Origin: Vibrio diabolicus
GTDB taxonomy: Bacteria; Pseudomonadota; Gammaproteobacteria; Enterobacterales; Vibrionaceae
DNA length: 64,000 nt
Assembly: GCA_001048675.1 (NCBI GenBank)
Contig: CCKK01000018.1
Coordinates: forward strand, 62,001-126,000
Reading direction: 5' to 3'
The notes beneath the pieces were generated by a model. The model had not been told where the DNA came from. It saw only the letters and a list, made by a program, of their open reading frames with translations, and ran no database searches. Below, in pieces: positions 48,078-56,791 of the stretch. A program made the translations under genes and the position numbers. Each line of letters begins with the position of its first letter. The first letter of the stretch is position 1.

Positions 48078-48386
48078 ATAGGGAGGTTCCTAGCATTTGT
48101 ATCTAAGTAACCCAATCGCTTCCAAGTGTGTTTCCACATTGGGGAATAGGAGCGAATGGGGCATATGTCTATTATCTAATATAGACAAATTTTAAATACA
48201 ATTGAGTTTATAAAAACCAAGTGGGCAATATAATGAACCAGGATCAATAGAATGGTTAATTAGCGCTAAAATAGTCGACCATTTGCATATTTTTTACCCA
48301 TATGCAAAAGATGTCTCAACTCAGATACAAAAAACGCCAAACAGCTAGGCTATTCGGCGTTTTTTAAGAATTGGGAAAATGACTCA
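48078..48386. other. Intergenic region between the diguanylate cyclase and csdE
   Basis: It carries the promoter region of the GGDEF gene (left) and the csdE terminator (48328-48366). AT-rich; no gene or strong repeat seen. Confidence 0.5.
48328..48366 (-). terminator. Intrinsic terminator of the tcdA-csdE transcript
   Basis: On the minus strand, AAAAAACGCCGAATA and TGGCGTTTTTTG form a stem around the loop GCCTAGCTGTT, ending in T residues, 21 bases after csdE. Confidence 0.8.
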
Positions 48387-48815
48387 TTACACGGCGGTTT
48401 GCTTAATCTGCTCTACAATAGCTTTCAAGCCATTACCACGTGACGGGCTTAAATGTGCAATAAGCCCCAGTTGATCAAAATAAGCATCGATGTCAAATGC
48501 TTGAATTTGATCGGCCGTTTTTCCGTCATAAGCCGCCATCACCAAGGCAATCAATCCACGGACGATACGCGCATCGGAGTCCGCACAAAAATGCCAAACG
48601 CCATCTTGCTCTTGGCTCACTAACCACACCAAGCTTTCACAACCCGAAACGGTAACTTGTTCTGATTTCAGCTCTTCTGGCATTTGTGGCAGCTTTTTAC
48701 CCCACTGAATAACCTGACGGTAACGATCTTCCCAGCCTTTAAATTGCTGCATAGTCGCGACAATGTCTTCGCTGGTGATATCTGTACCAAATGGAGAAAC
48801 GGGAAAATCTGTCAT
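48387..48815 (-). CDS. csdE: Sulfur acceptor protein CsdE
   Basis: A 142-residue SufE/CsdE fold protein. The sulfur-accepting Cys59 is in TVSGCESLVWLV, and DSDARIVRGLIALVMAAYDG is the second family block. Length is as E. coli CsdE (147). It takes sulfur from CsdA. Nineteen bases after tcdA, so co-transcribed with it. Confidence 0.9.
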   Translation of the reverse strand: MTDFPVSPFGTDITSEDIVATMQQFKGWEDRYRQVIQWGKKLPQMPEELKSEQVTVSGCESLVWLVSQEQDGVWHFCADSDARIVRGLIALVMAAYDGKTADQIQAFDIDAYFDQLGLIAHLSPSRGNGLKAIVEQIKQTAV

Positions 48816-48834
48816 GATGCGCTCTTCTTCTAGT

Positions 48835-49644
48835 TTACTTCTTATATTTTGAAATCAACTTCTCAACGATTCGCGATACCGCGACAAAGCCAAACGTTGC
48901 GGTTACGACAGTCGCCGCACCAAAACCGCTAGCGCAATCCATACGTTTTGGACCTTCCGCTGTCGACTTCACACCACACACTGAACCGTCTGCTTGAGGG
49001 TACTTCAGCTGCTCGGTTGAAAAAACGCAATCAATACCAAACTTACGAGCCGGATTCTTAGGGAAGTTATGATGACGACGCAAAGTGTCTTTGATTTTCT
49101 TCGCTAGAGGATCTTGGATCGTTTTCGTTAAATCAGCGACCATGATCTGCGTTGGGTCAACCTGACCACCAGCACCACCCGTGGTGATCACTTTGATCTT
49201 GTTGCTGCGGCAATACGCCAACAAAGACGCCTTCGCTTTTACGCTGTCAATGGCATCCAACACGTAATCAAACTCTTTGCTTAAGTACTCATGTTGATTG
49301 TCTGGCGTGATGAAATCATCAATCAGATTAACTTTACACTCTGGGTTGATCAATTTGACACGCTCGGCCATCACTTCAATCTTGCTTTGGCCAACGGTGC
49401 CCGTCATCGCATGAATTTGGCGGTTAATGTTCGTGACACAAACATCGTCCATATCAATCAGAGTCAACTCACCGATCCCAGTACGAGCCAGCGCTTCCAC
49501 CGCCCATGAACCTACGCCACCAATACCAATCACACAAACGTGTGCAGCGCGAAGAATGTCCATTTCGCTGTTGCCATAAAGACGACGAGTGCCGCCAAAG
49601 CGTTGATTGTAGCTGTCAGATGCTGGGGTATCGAGTTCACGCAT
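48835..49644 (-). CDS. tcdA: tRNA threonylcarbamoyladenosine dehydratase TcdA (CsdL)
   Basis: About 269 residues, E1-like ThiF/MoeB fold. The ATP-binding motif is VIGIGGVGSWAVEALART, followed by LTLIDMDDVCVTNINRQIHA and a C-terminal hydrophobic segment (GFGAATVVTATFGFVAVSRI) typical of TcdA. It converts t6A to cyclic ct6A in tRNA. The frame opens at 49695 but the ATG at 49644 (MRELDTPASDSYNQRFGG) fits the family start. Shared transcript with csdE. Confidence 0.92.
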   Translation of the reverse strand: MRELDTPASDSYNQRFGGTRRLYGNSEMDILRAAHVCVIGIGGVGSWAVEALARTGIGELTLIDMDDVCVTNINRQIHAMTGTVGQSKIEVMAERVKLINPECKVNLIDDFITPDNQHEYLSKEFDYVLDAIDSVKAKASLLAYCRSNKIKVITTGGAGGQVDPTQIMVADLTKTIQDPLAKKIKDTLRRHHNFPKNPARKFGIDCVFSTEQLKYPQADGSVCGVKSTAEGPKRMDCASGFGAATVVTATFGFVAVSRIVEKLISKYKK

Positions 49645-49665
49645 ATTGAAGTCCAGATGATCGAT

Positions 49666-49700
49666 AGAAAAACAAAGAGTGCGATTTATACGCACTCTTT
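49666..49700 (-). terminator. Intrinsic terminator of mltA
   Basis: On the minus strand, AAAGAGTGCG-TATAAAT-CGCACTCTTT-GTTTTTC forms a perfect ten-base stem with a T-run between mltA and tcdA. Confidence 0.87.
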
Positions 49701-49743
49701 GATGAAATGTCTAGATAAGAGAGTGTTCCTCTCTCTTGGACGA

Positions 49744-50847
49744 CTATTGTAGCTTTTCTGGCGGTAAAGCCCAAGGCGCTTGAGTTGGTGAGTTTTCTAA
49801 CCCAAGTTTCCACACTCGACCAAAATGCTTGTAGTGCCCTGCTTCCGTTCCTGCTCTCGCACCAATGCCATGATACAGATCCAAATGGTTTTGTTTTACC
49901 GCACCACCAGTGTCTAAAACGATCAGCATTCGCAGTTGATGCGCACCGCTCCACGTACCATCGGCATTCAACAGCGGCACTTCCGCCAAGATTGGCGTAC
50001 CCATTGGTAAGATAGAACGGTCACCCGCGACGGCGGCCATTGGCAACAACGGAATACCAGCCGAGCCTGTTACTGGCGCTTCTGCTTTTGGCGCAAAGAA
50101 AACGTAAGAAGGGTTTTGCTCCAACAACTCGCGCACTGTCGCATCGTCGTTGTCCATCACCCACTCTTTGATTGCTTTGAGGGACATTTTTTCACGCGGG
50201 ACTTCACCACGTTCAATCAAAATGCGGCCAATGCTGACGTAAGCTTTATTGTTTTTACCCGCGTACGCAAAGTACTCCAACGTATCATCATCTTCAAAAT
50301 GCACGTAGCCACTGCCTTGCACTTCCATCATAAATGGGTCGATACGATTAGGCGCGTAACCTAGCACCAAACCTTGTCCATCTAGTGCTCCATTGTAGAT
50401 CTCCGCGCGAGTCGGACAATCTGATGAGCAGTTTGGCTTGCCATAAACTGGGTACTTAAAAATGTCGTTTGGTGTATGACGCAGTTCCATCACGGGAGAA
50501 AAGTATCCGGTAAACAACACATTACCTTTTTTATCACCACCACCCAATTGCGCGGCTTGAATGCCAAACGCACTCAACGCGCTGGTATCTCCGCTCTGTT
50601 GCGCCCACTCACTTAATCGTTGATATAGCGGTTGGTACATCTTCGCCATGGATGGTGACTTTATCACCACTTGCTCAGCTTGCTTGTTAAATTCAGTAAA
50701 ATCGCGTGGTTTGTTAGACTCAACCACATCCACTTGATTGAGGATCTGAGGAAACTCACCATCAAGATATTGCTGAGCACGATCATTTTGTTGAGCACAG
50801 CCAAAGAGTAGGCTCAAAGAGATAATAGGAAGGAGTTTTTTTAACAC
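49744..50847 (-). CDS. mltA: Membrane-bound lytic murein transglycosylase A
   Basis: About 367 residues: lipoprotein signal with lipobox LLFGCA, then the MltA barrel domain (FTGYFSPVMELRHTPND, YGKPNCSSDCPTRAEIY) and the C-terminal 3D domain with catalytic Asp in MLIVLDTGGAVKQNHLDLYH. It cleaves peptidoglycan to anhydro-muropeptides in the periplasm. A GTG at 50847 (VLKKLLPIISLSLLFGC), with GGAA seven bases upstream, is chosen; the frame is open to 50922 but that part is not signal-like. Confidence 0.92.
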   Translation of the reverse strand: MLKKLLPIISLSLLFGCAQQNDRAQQYLDGEFPQILNQVDVVESNKPRDFTEFNKQAEQVVIKSPSMAKMYQPLYQRLSEWAQQSGDTSALSAFGIQAAQLGGGDKKGNVLFTGYFSPVMELRHTPNDIFKYPVYGKPNCSSDCPTRAEIYNGALDGQGLVLGYAPNRIDPFMMEVQGSGYVHFEDDDTLEYFAYAGKNNKAYVSIGRILIERGEVPREKMSLKAIKEWVMDNDDATVRELLEQNPSYVFFAPKAEAPVTGSAGIPLLPMAAVAGDRSILPMGTPILAEVPLLNADGTWSGAHQLRMLIVLDTGGAVKQNHLDLYHGIGARAGTEAGHYKHFGRVWKLGLENSPTQAPWALPPEKLQ

Positions 50848-51120
50848 GTGTCTTTTCCGTAAAAGAGAATAGCAAAAGGATGGCAAACAAATACATACGA
50901 CGCAATTGAAAAGCAACGACAAAATGTTTCAACGCTAAGCCAATCCGTTTACTCGTTGTGAATTTATTCAGTTAATGCAACATGATAACAGCGGAAGAAT
51001 TACGGAATTGTCCGGATTATGTTTGAAAGTAAGATTTACCTATTGAGAGATGAAATTGTGATCATCCATGTGACTCACAGACGCAAGAGATCTCTGCTTA
51101 AAAGACAATGATAAAAACGA

Positions 51121-51576
51121 CTATCTTACCGCAATCCTTGCACGCCCCTCTAAACGGAATACAGGTAGATAATGTGCATTGGCATCCAGCTTCATTTCTG
51201 CATGCTGCTTACCCACAAAATTGAAGTGCCGCTCATTTGAGCCCACTCGATACGAAAACGAATCCCCATCGAATTCAAAACTGGTAGCCACTGTAGAACC
51301 ATTTACAGTAACACCGCGCTCACTCAACACAAATTCTTCACGAGCATAAGGCGCAACATCTTGCTCAACCCAGCGGCCATAAATAGTCGATTTAGGAATA
51401 GGCGGATTAATGGTTCGAGTAATCAAATCACTATACAGCATGCACACGACAACGGTTCCAACTATCGCTATAAGCATAAGAGAACGCTCTAGCCACTTAC
51501 GAAGCATTGATTTAGATGACGTTTTTGACAGATTTGAAGCAGTGATCGCAGCATTCTTATTAACAGCAGAAGACAT
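51121..51576 (-). CDS. DUF2850 domain membrane protein
   Basis: About 151 residues with one membrane helix (SLMLIAIVGTVVVCMLYSDL, about 33-52) and a periplasmic beta-rich domain with IYGRWVEQDVAPYAREEFVL and the strand RHFNFVGKQHAEM, matching vibrio DUF2850. Function unknown. The ATG at 51576 (MSSAVNKN) is chosen; a GTG three codons upstream is possible. Monocistronic, divergent from argA. Confidence 0.82.
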   Translation of the reverse strand: MSSAVNKNAAITASNLSKTSSKSMLRKWLERSLMLIAIVGTVVVCMLYSDLITRTINPPIPKSTIYGRWVEQDVAPYAREEFVLSERGVTVNGSTVATSFEFDGDSFSYRVGSNERHFNFVGKQHAEMKLDANAHYLPVFRLEGRARIAVR

Positions 51577-51738
51577 GAGGTTCACGTATTGAGAAAAGAC
51601 GCGCTCATTGTAACTCTCCCCTTCAACGGGACCAAGAACCTACCTCAATATGTTTGTGCTTTATTCCAAAATTTCACCTTGCCACCAAGTGAATAAAAAG
51701 GCATTATTTTGACATAATTAAACAAAGGAATGGCTGTA

Positions 51739-53076
51739 GTGAAAATTCGTAGTACTGCTCTCGTAAAAGGATTCCGTCAATCAACACCTTATGTCAATGC
51801 TCACCGCGGAAAAACCATGGTGATCATGCTGGGCGGAGAAGCCGTCGCACACAAAAATTTTGGCAATATTATTAATGATATCGCACTCATGCATAGCCTA
51901 GGAATCAAAGTCGTGGTGGTGTATGGTGCACGTCCTCAAATTAATCAGCTGCTAGAAAAACAAGACCTCACTACGCCTTACCACAAAAATATCCGCATTA
52001 CGGATGAATCGGCTTTATCTGTTGTTATGCAAGCTGCCGGACAACTTCAGCTTGCGATTACTGCGCGCCTATCAATGAGCCTCAACAATACTCCGATGGC
52101 AGGCACCCAGCTCAATGTCGTTAGCGGAAACTACATCATTGCTCAGCCACTCGGCGTTGATGATGGTGTGGACTATTGCCATAGTGGACGCATTCGCCGC
52201 ATTGACACCGACGCGATTAATCGCACGCTCGACCAAGGCTCTATTGTGCTACTTGGCCCCATTGCGAGCTCTGTGACTGGCGAGTGTTTTAACTTACTTT
52301 CTGAAGAAGTTGCGACACAACTGGCGATCAAATTAGGCGCAGACAAACTGATTGGTTTCTGTTCAGAACAAGGTGTCATTGATGACAACGGTAATGCTGT
52401 CGCCGAGTTGCTGCCAATTGAGGCGGAGCATGTCATCAAAACGCTCTCTGAAAATACGTCTCCTGACCTAGATTACAACACTGGGACACTGCGCTTTCTT
52501 AAAGGGTCTATTGCCGCTTGCCGTGCCGGTGTACCTCGCAGCCACTTGATCAGTTATAAAGTAGATGGAGCCCTAATTCAGGAGTTGTTCTCTTTCGACG
52601 GTATCGGAACCCAAGTCGTTATGGCGAGCGCTGAACAAGTGAGGCAAGCCAATATTGACGATATTGGCGGTATCTTAGACCTCATTCGCCCTTTAGAAGA
52701 ACAAGGTGTACTCGTTAGGCGCTCTCGAGAGCAGCTAGAGCAAGAGATTGGAAAGTTTACCATCATCGAAAAAGACGGTCTGATTATTGGCTGTGCTGCC
52801 CTTTATCCATACCCAGAAGAGCGCAAAGCTGAGATGGCTTGCGTAGCGATTCACCCTGACTATCGTGATGGGAACCGAGGTTTGTTACTGCTCAACTACA
52901 TGAAACACCGTTCTAAATCCGAAACCATTGATCAAATCTTTGTCCTCACGACACACAGTTTGCATTGGTTCAGAGAGCAAGGTTTTTACGAAGTCAGTGT
53001 CGACTATTTGCCCGGAGCCAAACAAGGGCTATATAACTTCCAACGTAAGTCAAAAATCTTAGCGCTAGATTTGTAG
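51739..53076 (+). CDS. argA: Amino-acid N-acetyltransferase (N-acetylglutamate synthase)
   Basis: About 445 residues. An N-terminal amino-acid-kinase-like domain ([34 protein letters not shown]) is the arginine-binding part; the C-terminal GNAT domain (about 300-445; [39 protein letters not shown]) performs acetylation. First step of arginine synthesis. The GTG at 51739 has AAAGGA nine bases upstream; an ATG at 51730 abuts that same site and is less likely. Length matches E. coli ArgA (443). Confidence 0.94.
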   Translation: MKIRSTALVKGFRQSTPYVNAHRGKTMVIMLGGEAVAHKNFGNIINDIALMHSLGIKVVVVYGARPQINQLLEKQDLTTPYHKNIRITDESALSVVMQAAGQLQLAITARLSMSLNNTPMAGTQLNVVSGNYIIAQPLGVDDGVDYCHSGRIRRIDTDAINRTLDQGSIVLLGPIASSVTGECFNLLSEEVATQLAIKLGADKLIGFCSEQGVIDDNGNAVAELLPIEAEHVIKTLSENTSPDLDYNTGTLRFLKGSIAACRAGVPRSHLISYKVDGALIQELFSFDGIGTQVVMASAEQVRQANIDDIGGILDLIRPLEEQGVLVRRSREQLEQEIGKFTIIEKDGLIIGCAALYPYPEERKAEMACVAIHPDYRDGNRGLLLLNYMKHRSKSETIDQIFVLTTHSLHWFREQGFYEVSVDYLPGAKQGLYNFQRKSKILALDL

Positions 53077-53476
53077 CTTAACCTTAAATCAGGAAGAGAA
53101 ATTTAAGGTTCCGCTATACCAACACCTCAAGGTGCGGGATTCAGCTCATTGACGCTCAATCCCGGACATCAAGTTTGTTTTGGAGTAAGGCCTCACATAA
53201 ATCCTGCTTCGAGCTAGCGAGTCATCATATAAACACCAACTTAGAAATACGCAAACCATTGCTTGATTTTCGTTCCAATTTTATCTTTTAAATATACATT
53301 TGGTTGGCTATACTCTGCTCGCTAGTGATTGGTTTTTAACCAATACGAATGGATCTAGGTGATGAAATGCAGCATTCACCCTAAAATACTGGGCAATTGA
53401 AAAACTAGTTAGCTCCGTATTGCGTACCAAGGACAGTTGTTAATCTGACTTTAAATAAGCCGAGACGAGCACTGTT
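53077..53476. other. Gap between argA and the small ORF at 53477
   Basis: No gene is seen. A repeat-like element lies at 53114-53165. Further right is AT-rich DNA that probably holds the promoter of the small gene. A terminator for argA is not clear. Confidence 0.45.
53114..53165. repeat. Short intergenic palindromic element, copy 2
   Basis: TATACCAACACCTCAAGGTG followed by CGGGATTCAGCTC resembles the 4262-4311 element (TATACC, CACCTC-x-AGGTGC, ATTCA). The similarity is over about 35 bases with a few differences. Confidence 0.45.
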
Positions 53477-53665
53477 ATGAGAACAATCATTTGTAATTCG
53501 CTTCAAAGCTTCTGGGATATGGCTGACAATCAGTTTTTAGAAGGCCTAGACGTCCACTGTGTTTTCCCCGTAAATGACGCTATCCGAGATTTTATTCTTG
53601 CTTATCAACAGCAATACAAAATACGCAGCGTGTCTTTTACCAATGCGTTTGCAAAACATTCATAA
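53477..53665 (+). CDS. Small uncharacterised protein (62 residues)
   Basis: A 62-residue open frame, MRTIICNSLQSFWDMADNQF to FAKHS, followed three bases later by a strong intrinsic terminator at the right distance for a real gene. A GAGACGAG stretch lies upstream of the ATG. Composition is protein-like (aromatic, hydrophobic and charged residues mixed) and no membrane helix is seen. I do not recognise a family. Confidence 0.6.
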   Translation: MRTIICNSLQSFWDMADNQFLEGLDVHCVFPVNDAIRDFILAYQQQYKIRSVSFTNAFAKHS

Positions 53666-53667
53666 AA

Positions 53668-53700
53668 GAAGACCGAGCCATAAGCTCGGTCTTCTTTTAT
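53668..53700. terminator. Bidirectional intrinsic terminator after the small gene
   Basis: Stem AGAAGACCGAGC / GCTCGGTCTTCT with loop CATAA and a T-run. Twelve perfect pairs. Confidence 0.92.
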
Positions 53701-53713
53701 GTACGTAATCAAT

Positions 53714-54094
53714 TCAAAACAAAATCATAGCTAACAAAGATGCAAAAATAGTGACTACGATAAAGATTAAAATAGTCCAGTACACTAGCCCAATACTTAT
53801 GAACCACTTTGGGCAAACTCTACGAATATCTGTTAGCTTTCTTTTTTTGGCCAACTTAGGAAATGCAACTGCGGCAACAAGAGCTAATCCATGTATTAAG
53901 GCCCCAAAGTGAAATCCAGAAACTAAAGCAAGCTCAATATCTGTATAGTGCTCACTAGTATACGCATAGTGCTTTACTTTTTGCGGCGTGATAACAATAA
54001 GCAAAATACCTACTATCAGGTACCAAAAAACTAACAAAGCACCTGCAAACAAAAAATAGTAATAAAAGAAACTTCTAATAACTGCAAACTTCAC
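53714..54094 (-). CDS. Integral membrane protein, tandem paralogue A
   Basis: A 126-residue protein with three or four membrane segments (YYFLFAGALLVFWYLIVGIL, ELALVSGFHFGALIHGLALV, WTILIFIVVTIFASLLAMIL). A GTG start at 54094 has AAGG five bases upstream. The neighbouring gene encodes a close paralogue: both share ELALVSGFHFGALIHG. I do not recognise a family. The two lie 19 bases apart on one transcript, the product of a local duplication. Confidence 0.7.
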   Translation of the reverse strand: MKFAVIRSFFYYYFLFAGALLVFWYLIVGILLIVITPQKVKHYAYTSEHYTDIELALVSGFHFGALIHGLALVAAVAFPKLAKKRKLTDIRRVCPKWFISIGLVYWTILIFIVVTIFASLLAMILF

Positions 54095-54113
54095 CGACCT
54101 TCTATTCCAGCTC

Positions 54114-54487
54114 TCAAGTAATAGACATCCAAACCACCATTGAGCCTAAAGTGATCATAGCTAGCAGCAATAAAACGCTTATATAAATACGGCAAAGTCC
54201 GATGAATAGACCGGAGCAAACTTGATGAACATCAGCAAAGCCCCTTCTCTTCGCCAAAGTTGGTAAAGCGACCGCCACGACTAAGCCTACACCATGAATT
54301 AAAGCACCAAAGTGAAAACCTGAGACTAAAGCTAACTCTACTTCTGAATAATGTTTCGGATTAAAAGCAAACCGCTTCACCTTTGGTGGTATAAAAATAT
54401 AAAAATTGCTCCGATAATAACGAACCATAAAAACGCGCCTCCTCCGGCGATAAAGAAGGTTAGAAAAGACGAGTCGAGCAAACTCAT
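54114..54487 (-). pseudogene. Integral membrane protein, tandem paralogue B, frameshifted
   Basis: Paralogue of the preceding gene. From an ATG at 54487 the frame reads MSLLDSSFLTFFIAGGGAF, continues to FVIIGAIFIF and then runs out of frame. A second frame resumes with IPPKVKRFAFNPKHYSEVE and continues through ELALVSGFHFGALIHG to MSIT. One base is missing from an A-run (54393-54405 on the plus strand, T on the gene strand). Adding it yields about 124 residues aligned with paralogue A without gaps. Probably a homopolymer error. Function unknown. Confidence 0.62.
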
Positions 54488-54643
54488 ATTCAGTTGCCTT
54501 TGATATGCGAATGAGAAAGGAGAAATATACCTTTAAGGAAGAATATTACTCAATAGCAATCCATTTTTCATGAAAACGAAATGGCGGATATAAGACCCGC
54601 CACAAAGAATCATCTTCGAAAATGTCACAATCACAAGTAAAAA

Positions 54644-56791
54644 TTAATTCGTAAGCCGCTGTACTAACCCACTCGCGCGAGTCGTTTTCACCTTAATACC
54701 TCGCTTCAGAACGTTGAGTTCGGCGTAAAGAGCTAAACGCTTTTTCGCGCGGGTAATGCCTGTGTAAATCAACTCACGAGTTAATATCGGGCTAAAGTCT
54801 GGTGGCAAAATCATCAGGGTGTAATCAAATTCACTGCCTTGCGATTTATGGATGGTCATAGCGTAAGCCGTTTCATGTTCAGGTACTCGGCTTGGCAAGA
54901 CCGATTTCACACTGCCGTCAGGTAACTCGAAAAAGACTTTCAAACGCGGTTCTTCTTCACTGTCATCTCGCATGCAAATACCAATATCACCGTTATACAA
55001 ACCTAAACCGTGATCATTACGCGTAACCATGACGGGTCTGCCGTGGTACCAAATTTCATCCTGAACTTGAATGAACTTGCGCGCCGCGAGCGCTTTCTCG
55101 ATGCGTTGGTTTAGCCCAGCCACACCGAAGTCACCTTCACGGATCGCGCACAGCAATCGGCATTGGTTGAAGGTATCTAACACCGCTTTGGCTTTGTGCG
55201 TTAGCGACTCTGGCTCTCCGGTTTTAGGATCAGTTTCCTGTTGTCCAATGCGTTTGAGGTAACGACCGTATTCCTGCACCAACGTCTGCATCAGTTGGTT
55301 GTAATGCTGACTACTTAACGCGAAATGTTCGATGTCAGAAAAGTCACGCGCCCAGACGTTATCTACGCTCGCAGCAGAACCTGAGTTAACCGCTTTTGCC
55401 AACTGACCAATGCCTGAGCGAGCGTCAAATCGGTAACTCTTTTGCAGCATACATAAACTATCGGCAATGCTAGATGCACTGTTACCCGTATGGGCTAAAG
55501 TATCGAAACCCGTCAGTTTTGCAATGGCTGACGCCTGCTCTTTTCCATAACCCAATGCGTGGAACGAACAGATATCACCCAACACGGCCCCTGCTTCAAC
55601 TGAAGCAAGTTGATCTTTATCACCTAGCAAAATCAGCCGCGCATGTTTCGGTAAGGCATCAACCACTTTGTACATCATTGGTAAATCGACCATCGACGCT
55701 TCATCGATAACCAAAATATCCAAATGCAGTGGATTTTGCTTGTTGTGACGAAATTCTGCGCTATTAGGAATCGCGCCCAGCAACCTATGTAAGGTACTCG
55801 ACTCAGTCGGAATTTTGGCTTTTAGCTCCGGAGAAACTGGCAGTTCTTGCACTGCTTTACCAATGGACTCGGTTAATCGCGCCGCCGCTTTCCCCGTCGG
55901 GGCCACCAGCTTGATGGTTAGATTTTTCTCTTGCGTCGCCTGTTCAATCAAAGCAGCAAGCAATTTGGTTACTGTCGTCGTTTTACCCGTACCTGGGCCA
56001 CCAGAAATCACAGCAAATCGACGGGTTAACGCAACTGCCGCCGCGACTTTTTGCCAGTTCACGCAAGCCGAGAGTGGCACGAGTTCATCCAGTGTTTGTA
56101 AATCCTGAACCTTGCGCGCATTGCTAAGCACGGAATCAATGGCGTGCCAATCCAACGATTCGCTTGCGACCACATCAAGGTGGTCACACACCAATTGTTG
56201 ACGCAACACTTGGTTGCTGCTTCCCGCTTCTACTGCTTTGCCTAACGCGTTAAACAGAAAATGGTATTGGCGTGCAAATAAATGGTTGAGCAACTCGGAT
56301 AATCGCGCAAACTCTTGTGGTTGCAAGTTAACTGCGGCACCCAGCTGATTGAGCTTTTCCGCCAGTGTCACTTCATAATGCCAATAGCGATGCAGATACA
56401 GACGCTCACCATCGAACATTAAAGGCAAGGCTTCTCCTTGCGCGCCGACCACGCTGGAATTTTGTAATACTTGAATCCAGTCTATGCCTTGCAACTGTGT
56501 ATTAAGCGCCAATGCCGACTCACCAAACAGCCCTAGCTTACTGGCTAAATCCGTAGATTGCCCTTGTGCATCGAACAGAGACAGGCAGATATGTCCTTTG
56601 CCAAGCTCACTACTGACAACACCAGCGATAAACGCCAATGCTTGACTGTCCGACTGTTCATCATGCGTTTGAGAATCAATAAAACAGGCGAATTGGTAGT
56701 CGAGCTGACGAATAGCACCTGTGTGCGCCAAGCGTTCCAACACTACCAATAGGCTATCTTGGCCAGAATGAAGATTGTGATTTGTCATCAT
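54644..56791 (-). CDS. recD: Exodeoxyribonuclease V subunit alpha (RecD)
   Basis: A 715-residue 5'-3' helicase subunit. Motif I is VISGGPGTGKTTTVTKLL, motif II region is HLDILVIDEASMVDLPM, and the C-terminal motifs include YAMTIHKSQGSEFDYTLMIL and REIYTGITRAKK-like LIYTGITRAKKRLALYAE. It starts one base within the recB stop codon. RecD is the fast motor of RecBCD and is needed for nuclease activity and Chi regulation. Confidence 0.96.
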   Translation of the reverse strand: MMTNHNLHSGQDSLLVVLERLAHTGAIRQLDYQFACFIDSQTHDEQSDSQALAFIAGVVSSELGKGHICLSLFDAQGQSTDLASKLGLFGESALALNTQLQGIDWIQVLQNSSVVGAQGEALPLMFDGERLYLHRYWHYEVTLAEKLNQLGAAVNLQPQEFARLSELLNHLFARQYHFLFNALGKAVEAGSSNQVLRQQLVCDHLDVVASESLDWHAIDSVLSNARKVQDLQTLDELVPLSACVNWQKVAAAVALTRRFAVISGGPGTGKTTTVTKLLAALIEQATQEKNLTIKLVAPTGKAAARLTESIGKAVQELPVSPELKAKIPTESSTLHRLLGAIPNSAEFRHNKQNPLHLDILVIDEASMVDLPMMYKVVDALPKHARLILLGDKDQLASVEAGAVLGDICSFHALGYGKEQASAIAKLTGFDTLAHTGNSASSIADSLCMLQKSYRFDARSGIGQLAKAVNSGSAASVDNVWARDFSDIEHFALSSQHYNQLMQTLVQEYGRYLKRIGQQETDPKTGEPESLTHKAKAVLDTFNQCRLLCAIREGDFGVAGLNQRIEKALAARKFIQVQDEIWYHGRPVMVTRNDHGLGLYNGDIGICMRDDSEEEPRLKVFFELPDGSVKSVLPSRVPEHETAYAMTIHKSQGSEFDYTLMILPPDFSPILTRELIYTGITRAKKRLALYAELNVLKRGIKVKTTRASGLVQRLTN

